Part shown: positions 11,601 to 54,269 of the stretch, in pieces
Layout of the letters: each line of letters opens with the position of its first letter
Position numbering within the stretch: the first letter of the stretch is position 1
Assembly (NCBI GenBank): GCA_014607495.2
Contig: CP053149.1
Coordinates: 10,614,120-10,678,119, forward strand
Direction: 5' to 3'
Length of the DNA: 64,000 nt
Source of the DNA: Carposina sasakii
Taxonomy: Eukaryota; Arthropoda; Insecta; Lepidoptera; Carposinidae
Position numbers and translations under genes: made by a program
Notes under the pieces: generated by a model
Seen by the model: only the letters and a program-made list of their open reading frames with translations
The model's database searches: none
What the model was told of the DNA's origin: nothing

Positions 11601-11699
11601 GACAGCCGCAACAAAATGAAGAAACACTTTGAAGAGAGAAGGCAAATTGTGAGAAAAACTGGATTTTTGTCAAAAAAGAAGCTCCCAAAAAGGTTATAA
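5687..11699 (+). CDS. NOL10: Nucleolar protein 10 (NOL10/Enp2), ten exons, complete
   Basis: Exons: 5687-5752, 6262-6522, 6704-6844, 7493-7701, 7821-8049, 8166-8292, 10285-10453, 10732-10969, 11048-11179 and 11262-11699. All have GT/AG borders and phases that join without a stop, giving about 669 residues; human NOL10 has 688. It opens [20 protein letters not shown] and carries the family segments [58 protein letters not shown] and [15 protein letters not shown]. The first half is WD40-like. The C-terminal part is charged, with [16 protein letters not shown] and a basic tail ending KKKLPKRL. The yeast orthologue Enp2 is a nucleolar factor of small-subunit (40S) ribosome assembly; that role is known from the family. 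The large intron 6 (8293-10284) is full of transposon remnants. AATAAA follows at 11731. Confidence 0.95.
6974..7437. mobile_element. hAT-like miniature inverted-repeat element in NOL10 intron 3
   Basis: The ends are CAGGGTTCGAA and its inverse TTCGAACCCTG. Flanking 8-base sequences ACATTAGT and ACACTAGT match at 7 of 8 positions, as for an 8-bp hAT target duplication. Both sub-terminal regions carry repeats of the palindrome GATAATTATC. There is no transposase frame. Confidence 0.75.
8306..9002. mobile_element. Retroelement-like insertion in NOL10 intron 6
   Basis: GC-rich relative to its surroundings and bounded by ATAATA runs at about 8306-8320 and 9001-9012. It has no long reading frame. 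It contains four CCTAA units at 8724-8745, the complement of the insect telomere repeat TTAGG. It looks like a non-LTR element fragment or a SINE; the family was not identified. Confidence 0.5.
9003..9480 (-). mobile_element. Possible non-LTR retroelement 3' end
   Basis: It begins AATTCTTTATTGCACATTT, the complement of GTGCAATAAAGAATAAG seen at 23933-23949, a frequent 3' end of lepidopteran LINE-like elements. No coding frame remains. Confidence 0.35.
9545..9876 (+). mobile_element. Helitron-like non-autonomous element
   Basis: Blocks in order: AAAAATGTAACGGAT, CTAATCTCAGAAACGGCTGA, ACCGATTTCGATGCAGTTTT, TACTTTTTATCCTGGGAAAA, and the end GCGGGCGTCCACTAGT. The CTAGT terminus and the internal blocks are those of common lepidopteran Helitron-related repeats. 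Close relatives lie at 19045 and 55981. Confidence 0.65.
9918..10127 (+). mobile_element. Second Helitron-like element in NOL10 intron 6
   Basis: It contains ACATATTATAAAACAAAGTC near the start, GAAACGGATTTTGATGCGG inside, and GTGGGCGGCCGCTAGTT at the end. It belongs to the same general class as the preceding copy but a different subfamily. Part of the same subfamily appears at 63355-63535 in the opposite orientation. Confidence 0.6.
10469..10627. mobile_element. Miniature element with GGGCCGGC ends, copy 1
   Basis: Starts CAGGGCCGGCCCGCCC and ends GAGCCGGCGCTG. An inverted copy of the whole unit, including GGAGCAGTCGCTCC-like and CTAAATGGTAAAGGTATA-like blocks, lies at 42030-42184. It sits 16 bases after the exon 7 donor of NOL10. 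Confidence 0.65.
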
Positions 11700-11730
11700 A
11701 GTGTAATATAATCACATTGTATTGTAAATG

Positions 11731-11736
11731 AATAAA
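11731..11736 (+). promoter_or_regulatory. Polyadenylation signal of NOL10
   Basis: AATAAA lies 32 bases after the NOL10 stop codon (11697-11699). Confidence 0.6.
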
Positions 11737-12783
11737 TGTACAGTTGTTTAAGCATGTATGTTTTCATCTTATCCTCCAATATGCAGAATACATGACATGA
11801 TTTATATTATAACAAAGATTTTTATATTTTTATACAAGATGATGTGGGCATAGTGCGACACGACAGATATATAAATTTAGCAAGGTTTATGCTTAATAGA
11901 GACTTCGGAAGGACCACTTCGTTGCCTCATAAATAAAATGCGAATGTTTTTCTCCTTTTATCATTACTTTCTGAGGTTATCGAGTTTGCCGCATGTTGAT
12001 AACTGTTGGTAAATAAATATAATTTTTTTTTGCCCACCAACCAACTTAATTTTATAAGCACTCTCATGGTACAATAATATACCTACCTACAGCGTTATGG
12101 CATGCCAAAAATTATCCCATGTCATCTTACATTCACCCTAATGCCTAACTAGAGTAGGTAGTATTCTTATTTGCATAGGTATTATCAGAGATATTTCCTA
12201 ATACCTACAAAGTAACTAAATCGTGACGTAAACATGTGTCAAGCCTCGAAATGCCACACCTTGTGTCCTTAAATAATGGACTCTCAGGTACATTCATTCA
12301 GGAGTAGCCGACAATGTCATCGACGATACGGTCCTGAATAAAAATACCTATATAGCAGTTAATACGCCTTTTCAACTGCATGAACTTGCTTCCTTATTTA
12401 AAATATTGTACAAATATTGTAATTATGTACCGAATGTTGATTATTTATGCAACATTACTCATAGCTATAGGTACAACGTAATTATGTATACCTACAATAA
12501 CATAAAGTACAATGACGACGACCTATCAATATTATGCAGTTGAATTAGGTTCAAGTGAAAGTTATATTACATTTCTTTTGTGTTTAGGCAAACTACTTAC
12601 CTATCAGTCGCTTTATGTGGTAGGTAATTAAAAATAATGCAAAATGATGACGGATCCTATGGAAGCGGTGAGTAGGAGAAGACCAATATTTTTCAATTAC
12701 CCTCATTATTTGATTATAAATTGTTTACATCAATATCCTATTAATAATTTATCATTTCATATAATGTTTATATAGGTAATTAA
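11737..12783. other. Intergenic region upstream of the chemoreceptor-like gene
   Basis: AT-rich sequence with short TACCTA-type runs. I see no coding exon and no recognisable transposon end. A non-coding first exon of the downstream gene could lie here, because the chosen ATG at 12784 has no obvious TATA or initiator sequence. Confidence 0.45.
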
Positions 12784-15700
12784 ATGGCAGATATGGGCAA
12801 TAAAGCCACTAATGTCCGTTTTTTAAACGATTATGTAGCTAGTGATCTACTGGACAGCCATGTTCTGGGCAACGACAAGAACGAGCCGGTAATGGAGACA
12901 TCCGTCCGGTCTAGTATAGTAGACGCCAATAGTGTTGAAGTAAGTGCATTTGCTATTTATGGCGAACTAATTTTCATTGCATGCAAGCTTTATACAACCT
13001 TGTTTACAAAAGTTATAGTGAGTGCAAGGACATTAATTACGTTAGTGTAATCGTCCTAGAGTGAGTGTTATGATATCGATTGTGATGGTGATTAATTGGA
13101 TACCACGTTTGCTGACGGAGTCTACTTCGCTGTTTACAGAGCAGCAGGTGCGCAGCTTAATACTTTAAACTTAAAAATTAAAAACGATGAGATAGTTCTT
13201 AGTTAAGTTTTTGTTCTAGATTGGAGAAATAACAGAATCTCCAGATACAGAATACATGAGTACTTCAGCTATTTTACATTATTGTAAATCAAAAGTAAGT
13301 ATTTTATTTACCCAAATAATATTAACTCACATTAGATCAGATGATTAGAGATTACCTAACATAGTATTTTATTTTCAGATATTACTACCATACTTGAAAC
13401 TTCTAACTTTTATGGGCCTGCGTCCAGTGGGCGACATTTCCAATTCATCCAAATGTACGATATTCTTATCGCATTATCACTCGGCACAAGTAGCCGTATT
13501 TATGATAGTTGGCTATGTCTTACAATATATGGCTTGTTTTAGGTAAGTATAATTTTCATTATTTTAATTATTATAATCAGTGCATATAGGTATAGTCGCG
13601 CCCATTATCCCCCAAAGATGTTGGGTAGAAGGGGAATTCAGTTGGGTTGAATTTGGGTCGTAAGGTATTAGTCGAAACAACTTACACCCCGGTATGTGTA
13701 TCGGTCATGCAGGTGTCATATTTATGGTGTCTCAGATTAATCAATTAAATTATTTTATAAAAAATAAATATGAGTAAATACCTATCACAATAACACACTG
13801 AACATGCTATGTCAGGCAGGAGTCCTAGGATGTGTTTGGATAAGAGCTACCTACACTCATTCATTTACAGGATAAAATGTAAATTGCTGTAATAATTATC
13901 TTCCATTTATTTCAGGCGAGACAGAGGGTTCTGTTATAAGCTAGTTCCACTAGCATTAACCTCGTATCTGGAGTATGATACGTACAAACAAGTGTGTTAC
14001 GGAAATGTATTATTTACATACATTGGACCGAGTATACTACATTTTTCAGGGTTTGTCTACGCGCTGTATCTGTTCAGAATATCTGACAATGAACAACTGC
14101 AAACTCTTATGGAAAGAGTAAGTACCTACCTAACTAATTAAAACATCTCTAGGTATAGATTACATGGTAAATAATACCTAATAACATTAATTAATCGATA
14201 GTTATATTTTTTGCAATTCTTCAGGTATTTCTACTATCGTCGTACACGCCGCAAGGAACAGTCACCGCTAAGCCGAGGCGACTCCTGCGCATGTTATGGT
14301 TCTTCATAATTGTCAGTGTGATGTGGATGGGCTTGTCTCTTTGCTCCGTTAACTTGATGTTAGCTAACGGCACGATATTATTTAAATGGATGGATTCAAG
14401 GTACATATGTACCCATTTATTTATTGTACTGACTCTCACGCATTGTAAAATAACTCTAATCTTAAAAGAAACGAGTACTTGCTAGAGTCCGTTTAATAGA
14501 ATAACTCCTATAGGTACCTACCTGATTCAGAACTAGGTAAGATTTTTTGTATACAGTGACACAGATAATGTTAGTCATGCACATAGTAACTAGCGCCATC
14601 ATCAAAGGGAACTAAGTATTCGGTAAAAAGGTACCCGTCAACAGGATAAAAAAAAGGCAAAAAACAAAATTTTACGAATAATATTCCTGTGCTGATGCGG
14701 GGCTTCACTAGAATACATCAGCTACATTACCTTCCGTGTATGTCGTAAGAGTCGACTAAGGATGATCTCAGGGGCGTTCTCTCAGAGACTGCTAATCACT
14801 GAATATTTACTTCTGACCTCACGATACTAAACGTGGCTATAAGATCCCCTTCGTGTGATCATGCAGGTCTAGCTTCCCCGTTTTAGGATCATATTATGTA
14901 TGTATGTAACGAAAAGTACTCGTTAATATTTCAGTTCGAACGAGGTCCGCATGGCGTTGAAGGTCCTCCTCATAGTGAGCACGCTGGTGCACGACATGGT
15001 GCAAGCCACGGTGGTGACGAGCTACTGTCTGCAGGCGCAGCTGCTGCAAGCACATCTTATGTTCCTGAAGGAACGCCTGCTTAATCGGAACATTACTACG
15101 CTTAACTGGATGAGGGTATGCTTATTTAAAGATTTTTAAATGAAATTGTATTAGGCGTTACAATTCGGAAGTTCAAACATTCACTATGGGTGCGCCCACC
15201 ACCGGGCCCTACACCCTCCACTGACCCTCGGATCTGATAACTCATAATTGCGACAACAGTACTATTTGGTTTGTGTGCACAAATAGTATACCTATATATT
15301 TATTTGAAATATAAATAATGGGTAATTATTTATATATTTTTTAATATTTAGTAGAGGGTAGTTAATTCTGTGTAAGTAATGTGTTGGGTTTTAGAGGTTC
15401 ATAATAATTAGTGGTTTACTAATTTACTAATTTCTATAATCCTGAGGTTGGCGAAACATATGTAGATTATTTATCTAGTTTTTAATTTCGGAATAGTGCA
15501 ATGTATCGTCTTGCGTGCTAGGTGCTCGGGTCTGGTTTCTCATGGCGATTGTAGTTAGTGCAAGTGCCTGTTGTCGCAATTATGAGTTATCAGATCCGAG
15601 GGTCAGTGGAGGGTGTAGGGCCCGGTGGTGGGCGCACCCATAGTGAATAAAGATTTTTTGATTAATTTGTGGAGATCAGAAATCGCTTTGAGATAAGATT

Positions 15701-17861
15701 GTATATCATGCTGTTTTAATTAAGGGTGTGAGGACATTTATACAGGGTATTAGATCAGAAATCGCTTTGAGATAAAATTGTATATCATGCCTTTTAATTA
15801 TAAAGGGTGTTTTTTCGTTGCCACCGTTAACGAAGGGTACGTACTCTATATATCAAATAAAGAAAGTTTATGCCAAAAAAAAATGCTGGTAAATGATGAT
15901 TTTTTCTTTTATTACTTGATTGGGTGAAATTTTTAGTGTCCAGTGTTTATGCTAGTTTTTTCATAGACAGATATTAATTACTTCTCGTGAAAATGTCTTG
16001 CTACGCGCGTCTATCTGCATTTATGCAGAAAAACGCAGTTTATTTACTCAACCTTGTACCCTAATAACTTGGGAACCAGACACTTCCCAGGTATGCTTCC
16101 ATGGAGAAAAATGATCGTGATAACGAGGAGATGCCGTAGTTTTCGGGAACGTTCACGACCAAAAATCACCCTGATGGAACCTATGCTTGGTTCAGTTCAG
16201 ACGCTGGGTATAGACATAGGTATAGGCACGGCCGTGCCGTAACCAGAACTGTAGAATCATAAAGGAGATCCCACAGACACGTTTAGCATAGCGTGTATTT
16301 TTTTTTTAATTCACACACTACACAACACATTAACCTAGTCCTACAGTAAGATCCCTAAGGTCTTGTGTCGTGGATACTAAGCAACGGTATATAAATACAT
16401 AGATAAGTATAGAAACATCCATGACTCGGAAACTAACATTGATATTCATCATATCAATGTTTGCACCTACCGGGATTCGAACCCAGGACCTATGGCGTCG
16501 CAGGCAGGGCAACTACCTACTAGATCAGTCGGACCAGTATATGTAACTGATCAGTTATAAGTTGCTAGCATATGGCCTGTGAGAAAATACCCGAGTTGTT
16601 TAATTATTCTACTCTTAATACGACATTCACGGAAATAGTAGCAGCTGATGTAGTCTAGTAAAGCCCCGCATCAGAACAAATAGCATATTATGTATCTTGA
16701 AATAAAAATGTATCCTCACACATTTTAGCCAGTTTAGTCAATGGTGTAAAACTAAAATGTGCTCTATAGTTTCATCTTTTCAAGTATCTAACTATTGTAA
16801 AGAACTATCTCAACAAATCTGCAAAAACTCCTCAATGATAACGTGAAACGAAGATTTAACCCATTATCCTTTACAATCTCGTCAGGAAATAGCAGAGTTC
16901 CGCAAGCTGCTCAAATACCTAAACTCGGACCTGGCTCCGGCGGTGTGTTTGTTCACCATCGTGAACGCGTCGTGGGCGGCGTCGGGTGCCATGTGGCTGC
17001 TGCATCTCGATCGCATCGACACCGAGACGGAACCCGTGCTGGGGATCAGCATCGTTAACCTGCTGCTGTGGCTATCTGCTGTAGTAGTGCCGTTTGTACA
17101 AGTAAGTTGAATTTGAGCGGTTGCGCGCTGGCGTAACCGAATGAGGTCAACGGTATTTGCTCTCACTAATTGGCGCCACTGTAGCGTGAGGTTTTTTAAA
17201 TATAGCTGGTTTAGGTACATATAGGTACGTGATAATTTTTAATACGTAAATGACAAGTAAGCAACCGCACTCTCAAAATTAATAATCATAAATTTAGATA
17301 TCATTCTACTAAATACACTGGGCTGTATAGAAATAGTTTCCCTTGCCTTGTCTTTTGTTCGTTTCACGATTGTTTTTTAAAAAAAAAAAACCTCTCACCA
17401 CTCCAGCGCGAATTCACTTGCGGCGGCCCCCATTGGAAACCTCTCTATGTGATGCTTGTTTATTCTACGACTCAAGTCTGGTCTATCTTGTAAGTAGTTG
17501 TGACTTGAAGTTTTCATTTAAAATTTAGTAAAAAAAAACAAACTGGCTTATTGGTACACAAGTCTAGACCAATTAGTTTGATCATATTTCTAGAGCCAAA
17601 ATTCTTCATCAATTCCAGGCCGCCCGTTTATCAAAAGAGTGTGAACGCACCGAGTCCATCGGCCACGAGTTAAGCGTCCGTCCATTCCTGCACCAAGACA
17701 CTCCACAAGAGGACATCACCGCCGTCATGTTATACGCCTCGACATTAGGCCTTCGCGCGAGGCTCTTCCACTGTCCCATAGTGGCTCGCTATCTCATAAT
17801 CATCCTAACACTTACAATCATTACAATTTTCTCACTATCTATGTGCCATTATTTGCAATAG
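12784..17861 (+). CDS. Seven-transmembrane gustatory-receptor-like protein, eight exons
   Basis: Exons: 12784-12939, 13220-13294, 13379-13542, 13916-14117, 14225-14400, 14935-15115, 16886-17101 and 17619-17861. All have GT/AG borders and matching phases, giving 470 residues. Hydrophobic segments lie near residues 113-131, 163-185, 222-246, 264-288, 333-356, 371-389 and 449-469. The layout, with a helical loop (MREIAEFRKLLKYLN) before segment 5 and a conserved-looking stretch (LYASTLGLRARLFHC) before the last helix, resembles the insect 7TM chemoreceptor (Gr) superfamily. The hallmark TYhhhhhQF at the C-terminus is absent; the protein ends MCHYLQ. The ligand cannot be inferred. It may be a divergent Gr or a gustatory-receptor-like membrane protein outside the classic family. 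The first two exons encode a soluble N-terminus and are less certain than the rest. Confidence 0.7.
14687..14795 (-). repeat. Dispersed repeat family R1, fragment
   Basis: Contains TGATGCGGGGCTTCACTAGA and ACATCAGCTACATTACCTTC. The complement of these blocks recurs at 16620-16680, 28980-29030, 42340-42385, 47775-47825 and 63545-63615. Confidence 0.6.
15139..15655. mobile_element. Inverted-repeat element with about 80-bp arms, copy 1
   Basis: CACTATGGGTGCGCCCACC at 15181 is inverted at the right as GGTGGGCGCACCCATAGTG ending at 15647. The arms continue inwards through CTCGGATCTGATAACTCATA. The left side also has a 40-base extension with AGGCGTTACAATTCGGAAGT. A reversed copy lies at 60518-61055. 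The element sits in intron 6 of the receptor-like gene. Confidence 0.75.
15673..15812. repeat. Tandem duplication of about 79 bp
   Basis: AGATCAGAAATCGCTTTGAG followed by TTGTATATCATGC occurs at 15673 and again at 15752, with only small differences between the two copies. Confidence 0.8.
16235..16680. mobile_element. R1 repeat interrupted by a tRNA-like SINE
   Basis: R1 sequence (CAGAACTGTAGAATCATAAA) runs to about 16300 and resumes at about 16545 with AACTGATCAGTTATAAGTTG. Between them, 16310-16540 reads on the minus strand as a SINE with B-box GGTTCGAATCCCGG and a tail AGGTCTTGTGTCGTGGATAC. The same SINE tail occurs at 21000-21125. Confidence 0.55.
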
Positions 17862-19044
17862 CTTTGCGGCCGTTCCTAGACCGTGATTGCATAGTATGTG
17901 GGACGGGATTTCAGACAGGAGCAATGTATTTATTTATATGGTGGATAGCACAGAGAACGGGCGTATTGTAGTGCGGTTCAGGCATGAAATAGGTTGTGAT
18001 GCATGTCACACACATCTGTCAATATAGCCTAGGCTACATAGTTGAACATTTGCTACCACTAAAGCTTTTTCCCTTCCCTACCTTTCCCCCACTGTCCTCA
18101 CAGCGGCGAGTCTATTTTCGGCTCGTATGAACAAACGTAGAACGCCTCCTTTTAGTGTCCAACCTAAGGCTTTAAGGTTATTAGTATGAGACTATATGAA
18201 TGTATTGTGAATTATGTATTTATTTATATGATAAATAGAATTACACGCACCGCTATATGTGATTCACACGCAAAGTGTTGCTCTAGCGCTACAATATTCA
18301 ACATCATTTCTAGTACTAGACTACCACTATGATTGACGTGATTTTACTGCTTTCTTCTTTGTAAGTATGGTGCTAATTGCTACAGATGGGATATTAGGAA
18401 CGGCCATTATTTCCGATTGTATTTGAGTTTTATATCAATTAATTGTGTGTATGTAAATTTTATTGTAATGTAATGTGTGAGTTTTATTTAATTGATTTAA
18501 ATAAGTTGCACTGTATTACTGTATAGATTTGATGTAATCGATTTCATGTTTCTAGTTATTGTTTGAATAACTTAAATAATGAATAAATTTAGATATATAA
18601 ATTTGAATAACTAATTATAATATGTTAACTAACACCATACAAAGGTCATTTATTATAAAATGCAAATTGAAGAATATAAATGATTTGTTTGAACGGTAAC
18701 AATTTTCTTGCAAACTATTTTATAATGTTATATCGAAATAATAAATAAGGTTTAGGAAATAATAAGGCTATTTATTTTTAGAACTAAAGATTTATTTAAT
18801 AATATAACAATATTTGGCACTACTTTACATAAACATTATTTTCTAAGAAACTAACATCCATCAGTAGGTAGGTACCAGGTCAGGTAAACATTTTAATTTA
18901 TTTCATATAAAAAAACTTCTTAACATTTATCACCTATCTATTAGGTTTAGTTCTACATTGACAAACATTGAACAAGGCTGACTAAAAATATAATATGTTT
19001 GTCTGAGATCAACCGAACCAAAACAGCTTTTACAAAATAAATCT
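17862..19044. other. Region 3' of the receptor-like gene
   Basis: AT-rich sequence that probably includes the 3' UTR of the receptor-like gene. No further exon or identifiable transposon was seen. Confidence 0.45.
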
Positions 19045-19363
19045 ATACATATAATAAAAATGTAACGGATCGCTGTCTGTACATGGAAGATATATGAGAA
19101 AAAATATTACAGGAGACCTTCATCAACGCAGTAGTACCCAAAAGAATGATTTTTGAAATTATTGTCTGTTTGTCGGTTTGTCTGTGCGTTTTTGCACGCT
19201 AATCTCAGAAACGGCTGAACCGATTTCGATGCAGTTTTCAGAAATATATAGTCCCGCTTAACATATAGGCTACTTTTTATCCCGGGAAAATGTTTTTATC
19301 CCGGATAATTTCGACATTTTGCTTCTCTGTAGTCCACGCGGACGGAGTCGCGGGCGTCAACTA
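19045..19363 (+). mobile_element. Helitron-like non-autonomous element
   Basis: Same blocks as 9545-9876: AAAAATGTAACGGATCGC, ACCGATTTCGATGCAGTTTT, TTATCCCGGGAAAATG and the end ACGCGGACGGAGTCGCGGGC. The final CTAGT is mutated to CAACTA. Confidence 0.6.
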
Positions 19364-19431
19364 TATTAAATATATCGTAACTAATTTAAACAAAAATCAT
19401 AAATGGAAACGAGTAAAATATAACATTAAGC

Positions 19432-19976
19432 TTAACTCTTTCCGTCACGCTTTTAGATTAAGAATATTTTTAACATATATATGTAAGTTTTAGCATTATT
19501 AACAATAAAAAAATCATAATAAGTAGGAAAAAAAATTATTTATTAAGGTTTTCGAAAAATGAGGTGGTTAGTGCCACTAACCACCATGACTATTGATACA
19601 AACTATTAATGATAATTTACGCATTTCGATGTGATACACTGCAAAAAACTTAAGAGTAGTAGTACTTTCATGTAAATATATATAAAACAGATAAATGAGA
19701 ATAAAGTTAATAAAAAACATTGAAGATAAAAGCTTACTTACTTACCTGTTATTTTTTTTATAAAACACGCAATTAAAATTACGTAAGTGCAATATTCAAT
19801 TCAACTAAATTGAGTTGTCATTCCTTCATTTGGCGGTATGTTCGGTCGTATCTTGTCAAGCATGAATCGAACTTTCATGATAGTTCAACCAATTATAAGT
19901 AGATGGCATAGATTTTAATTAAAAAAATCAGAAATAGGTGGTTAGTGACACTAACCACCAAGACTGAAAGAGTTAA
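19432..19976. mobile_element. TTAA-flanked miniature element containing two palindromes
   Basis: The ends are TTAA-CTCTTTCCGTC at 19432 and the inverse CTGAAAGAG-TTAA ending at 19976, so it is flanked by TTAA as piggyBac-type elements are. Inside are two 23-base palindromes with identical 11-base arms (GGTGGTTAGTG), at 19563-19585 and 19937-19959. There is no transposase frame. Confidence 0.6.
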
Positions 19977-19993
19977 CACCTCTAAAATAAAAT

Positions 19994-52006
<32,013 letters not shown>

Positions 52007-52214
52007 TTTTTTACATTGAAAGAGAATTTTTGCGAAATAAGAATTTGCAATAGGTATTAAAACTTCGACGCAGTGCTACATCTTGTAGTCAGTGGATATT
52101 ACCAGTTGAACGCTATTTTACATTTTCAATTTATACTTTACAAAAGCAAATGAAATATAAGCCACCATTTAGAAAATATCTTAAAACAAATTAAAATTTC
52201 CTTGATCGATCAAT

Positions 52215-52620
52215 TTTTTTTTTTTTTTTAGTTTATCCCGAAGGAAAGGCAAGGGGAACTAAGCCCATACAGCCATTTTCTTTAGTAAATGATTTCTGAA
52301 TTTATGATGGATGATAATGATGATGATGAATGGAAACGTCGGGAAAATCCTCAAGAACAAGTGTAAAGTTAGTCAAAATGAAAAATTATTGCAGAAACAA
52401 CTTACATGCGCCCATGAAGAGATCGTAATCCGGCTAAAGTTTTACTCAGCTTACCTGCGTATAAAACCATGCACACGCACTAGATTCACATCACAAGTAA
52501 TAAAAATATAACTTATCTACCAGAAAACATCACTCTACGGACACATGCAAGCCATTTACAAATAATTTTTGATTTTCACAATAAAATTACACCTGCACCC
52601 TTATAGCTTTTCCCGCCGAA
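52215..52620 (-). mobile_element. Retroposon family, copy F
   Basis: T run on the left, CTTTTCCCGCCGAA on the right, and an exact 16-base target-site duplication TCCTTGATCGATCAAT at 52199-52214 and 52621-52636. It is the best preserved flanking duplication of the family. Confidence 0.9.
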
Positions 52621-52662
52621 TCCTTGATCGATCAATAAAAGTTTCATCGTTTATTTTATTTT

Positions 52663-53075
52663 TTTATTATTATTTTTTTGTTTAGTTTATCCCGAAGGAA
52701 AGGCAAGGGGAACTAAGCCCATACAGCCATTGTCTTTAGTAAACGATTTCTGAATTTATGGGATGATAATGATGATGGTGATGAATGGAAACGTCGGGAA
52801 AATCCTCAAGAACAAGTGTAAAGTTAGTCAAAATGAAAAATAATTGCAGAAACAACTTACATGGGCCCATGAAGAGATCGTATTCCGGTTAAAGTTTTAC
52901 TCAGCTTACCTGCGTATAAAACCATGCACACGCACTAGATTCACATCACAAGTAATCAAAATATAACTTATCTACCAGAAAACATCACTTTACGGACACA
53001 TGCAAGCCATTTACAAATAATTTTTGATTTTCACAAGAAAATTACACCTGCACCCTTCCAGCTTTTCCCGCCGTT
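52663..53075 (-). mobile_element. Retroposon family, copy G
   Basis: Same orientation as copy F, starting 26 bases after its target-site duplication. It ends GCTTTTCCCGCCG. No clear target duplication was found. Confidence 0.8.
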
Positions 53076-53886
53076 TTTTTCTGTAAAAGAATATAAGCAG
53101 AGATTTTTTTGTTTTCTTCACCCATTCTTGGTAGACAAAGGGAACTATGCCCATACAGCCAAGTCATCAGAAGAATTTTTTATTGATATGAAATGAAATT
53201 TAATGAGATGAAACCTAACCTAACTCATTGAATCAAATCATTACATCTGATATTGAAACAAATAAGTAGCTTCTTTTTTTGTAGCTTTTCCCGCCGAATG
53301 TTTATTTTATTTTGACAGCTACCACAGACTACATAGAGTAGCTACCCAGTGTTGCCAGAATCGTACTCACGTGAGCTAAGACGAGTTCTGGGGCAAACGT
53401 CGCGAGCATGGTAGCGAGACAGGAAGTGGATGCACATGCTTCATAGCTCGATTTAGCATCTCTACTTAATCTGTGGGTGTAAACGTGTAAAAAAGCGTGT
53501 AAACCAGGCAGTTGGCATGAGCTTAATATTTTGCCTTACTTTGACACTTGCAAAATATTTAAACCGCGTACGTACATAACGCGGAAAAGTATGAAAAAAA
53601 AAAACAAAAAAAAAACTGCACCGAAGTCAGCGTTGCCAGATGCACGATAATTATCGTAGATCTACTATAATTTTTAGTGCCATCCACAAAATTCCAACTT
53701 GTGAGCGGGGGGGGGGGGTAGAATTGGATACACCTTCTTGTCCGTTTCATATATCTTTAACTAGGTAGGATTTCATGCCTTGTCCATATATTCTATAATG
53801 CGATAAAAACACGATAATTTTGCAACAAATATGAGATAATTTCGCAATGTACGACCTGGCAACACTGACCGAAGTTTAGTTTCTTT

Positions 53887-54269
53887 GATTCGGCGGGAAA
53901 AGCTGGAAGGGAGCGGGTATAATTTTCTTGTGAAAATCAAAATTTATTTGTAAATGGCTTGCATGTGTCCGTAAAGTGATGTTTTCTGGTAGATAAGTTA
54001 TATTTTGTTTACTTGTTATGTGAATCTAGTGCGTGTGCATGGTTTTATATTCAGGTAAGCTAAGTAAATCTTTAGCCGGATTACGATCTCTTCATCGGCC
54101 CAATGTGAGTTGTTTCTACAATTATTTTTGATCTTTACTAATTTTACACCCATTCTTGAGGATTTTCCCGACGTTTCCAGTCATCATCATCAATATCATC
54201 CATCATAGGCTGTATGGGCTTAGTTCCCCTTGCCTTTCCTTCGGGATAAACTAAATAAAAAAAAAAAAT
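53887..54269 (+). mobile_element. Retroposon family, copy H
   Basis: Begins GATTCGGCGGGAAAAGCTGG and ends GGGATAAACTAAATAAAA plus an A run. The 12-base TTTAGTTTCTTT flanks it at 53875-53886 and 54270-54281. It lies about 310 bases upstream of the IFT121 start codon, in the same direction. Confidence 0.85.

Noticed and set aside
13141..13219. Extra exon between exons 1 and 2 of the receptor-like gene, after TTTACAG at 13132-13138
   Set aside because: The adjacent exon at 13220 keeps phase with both neighbours without it, and no good donor follows in frame.
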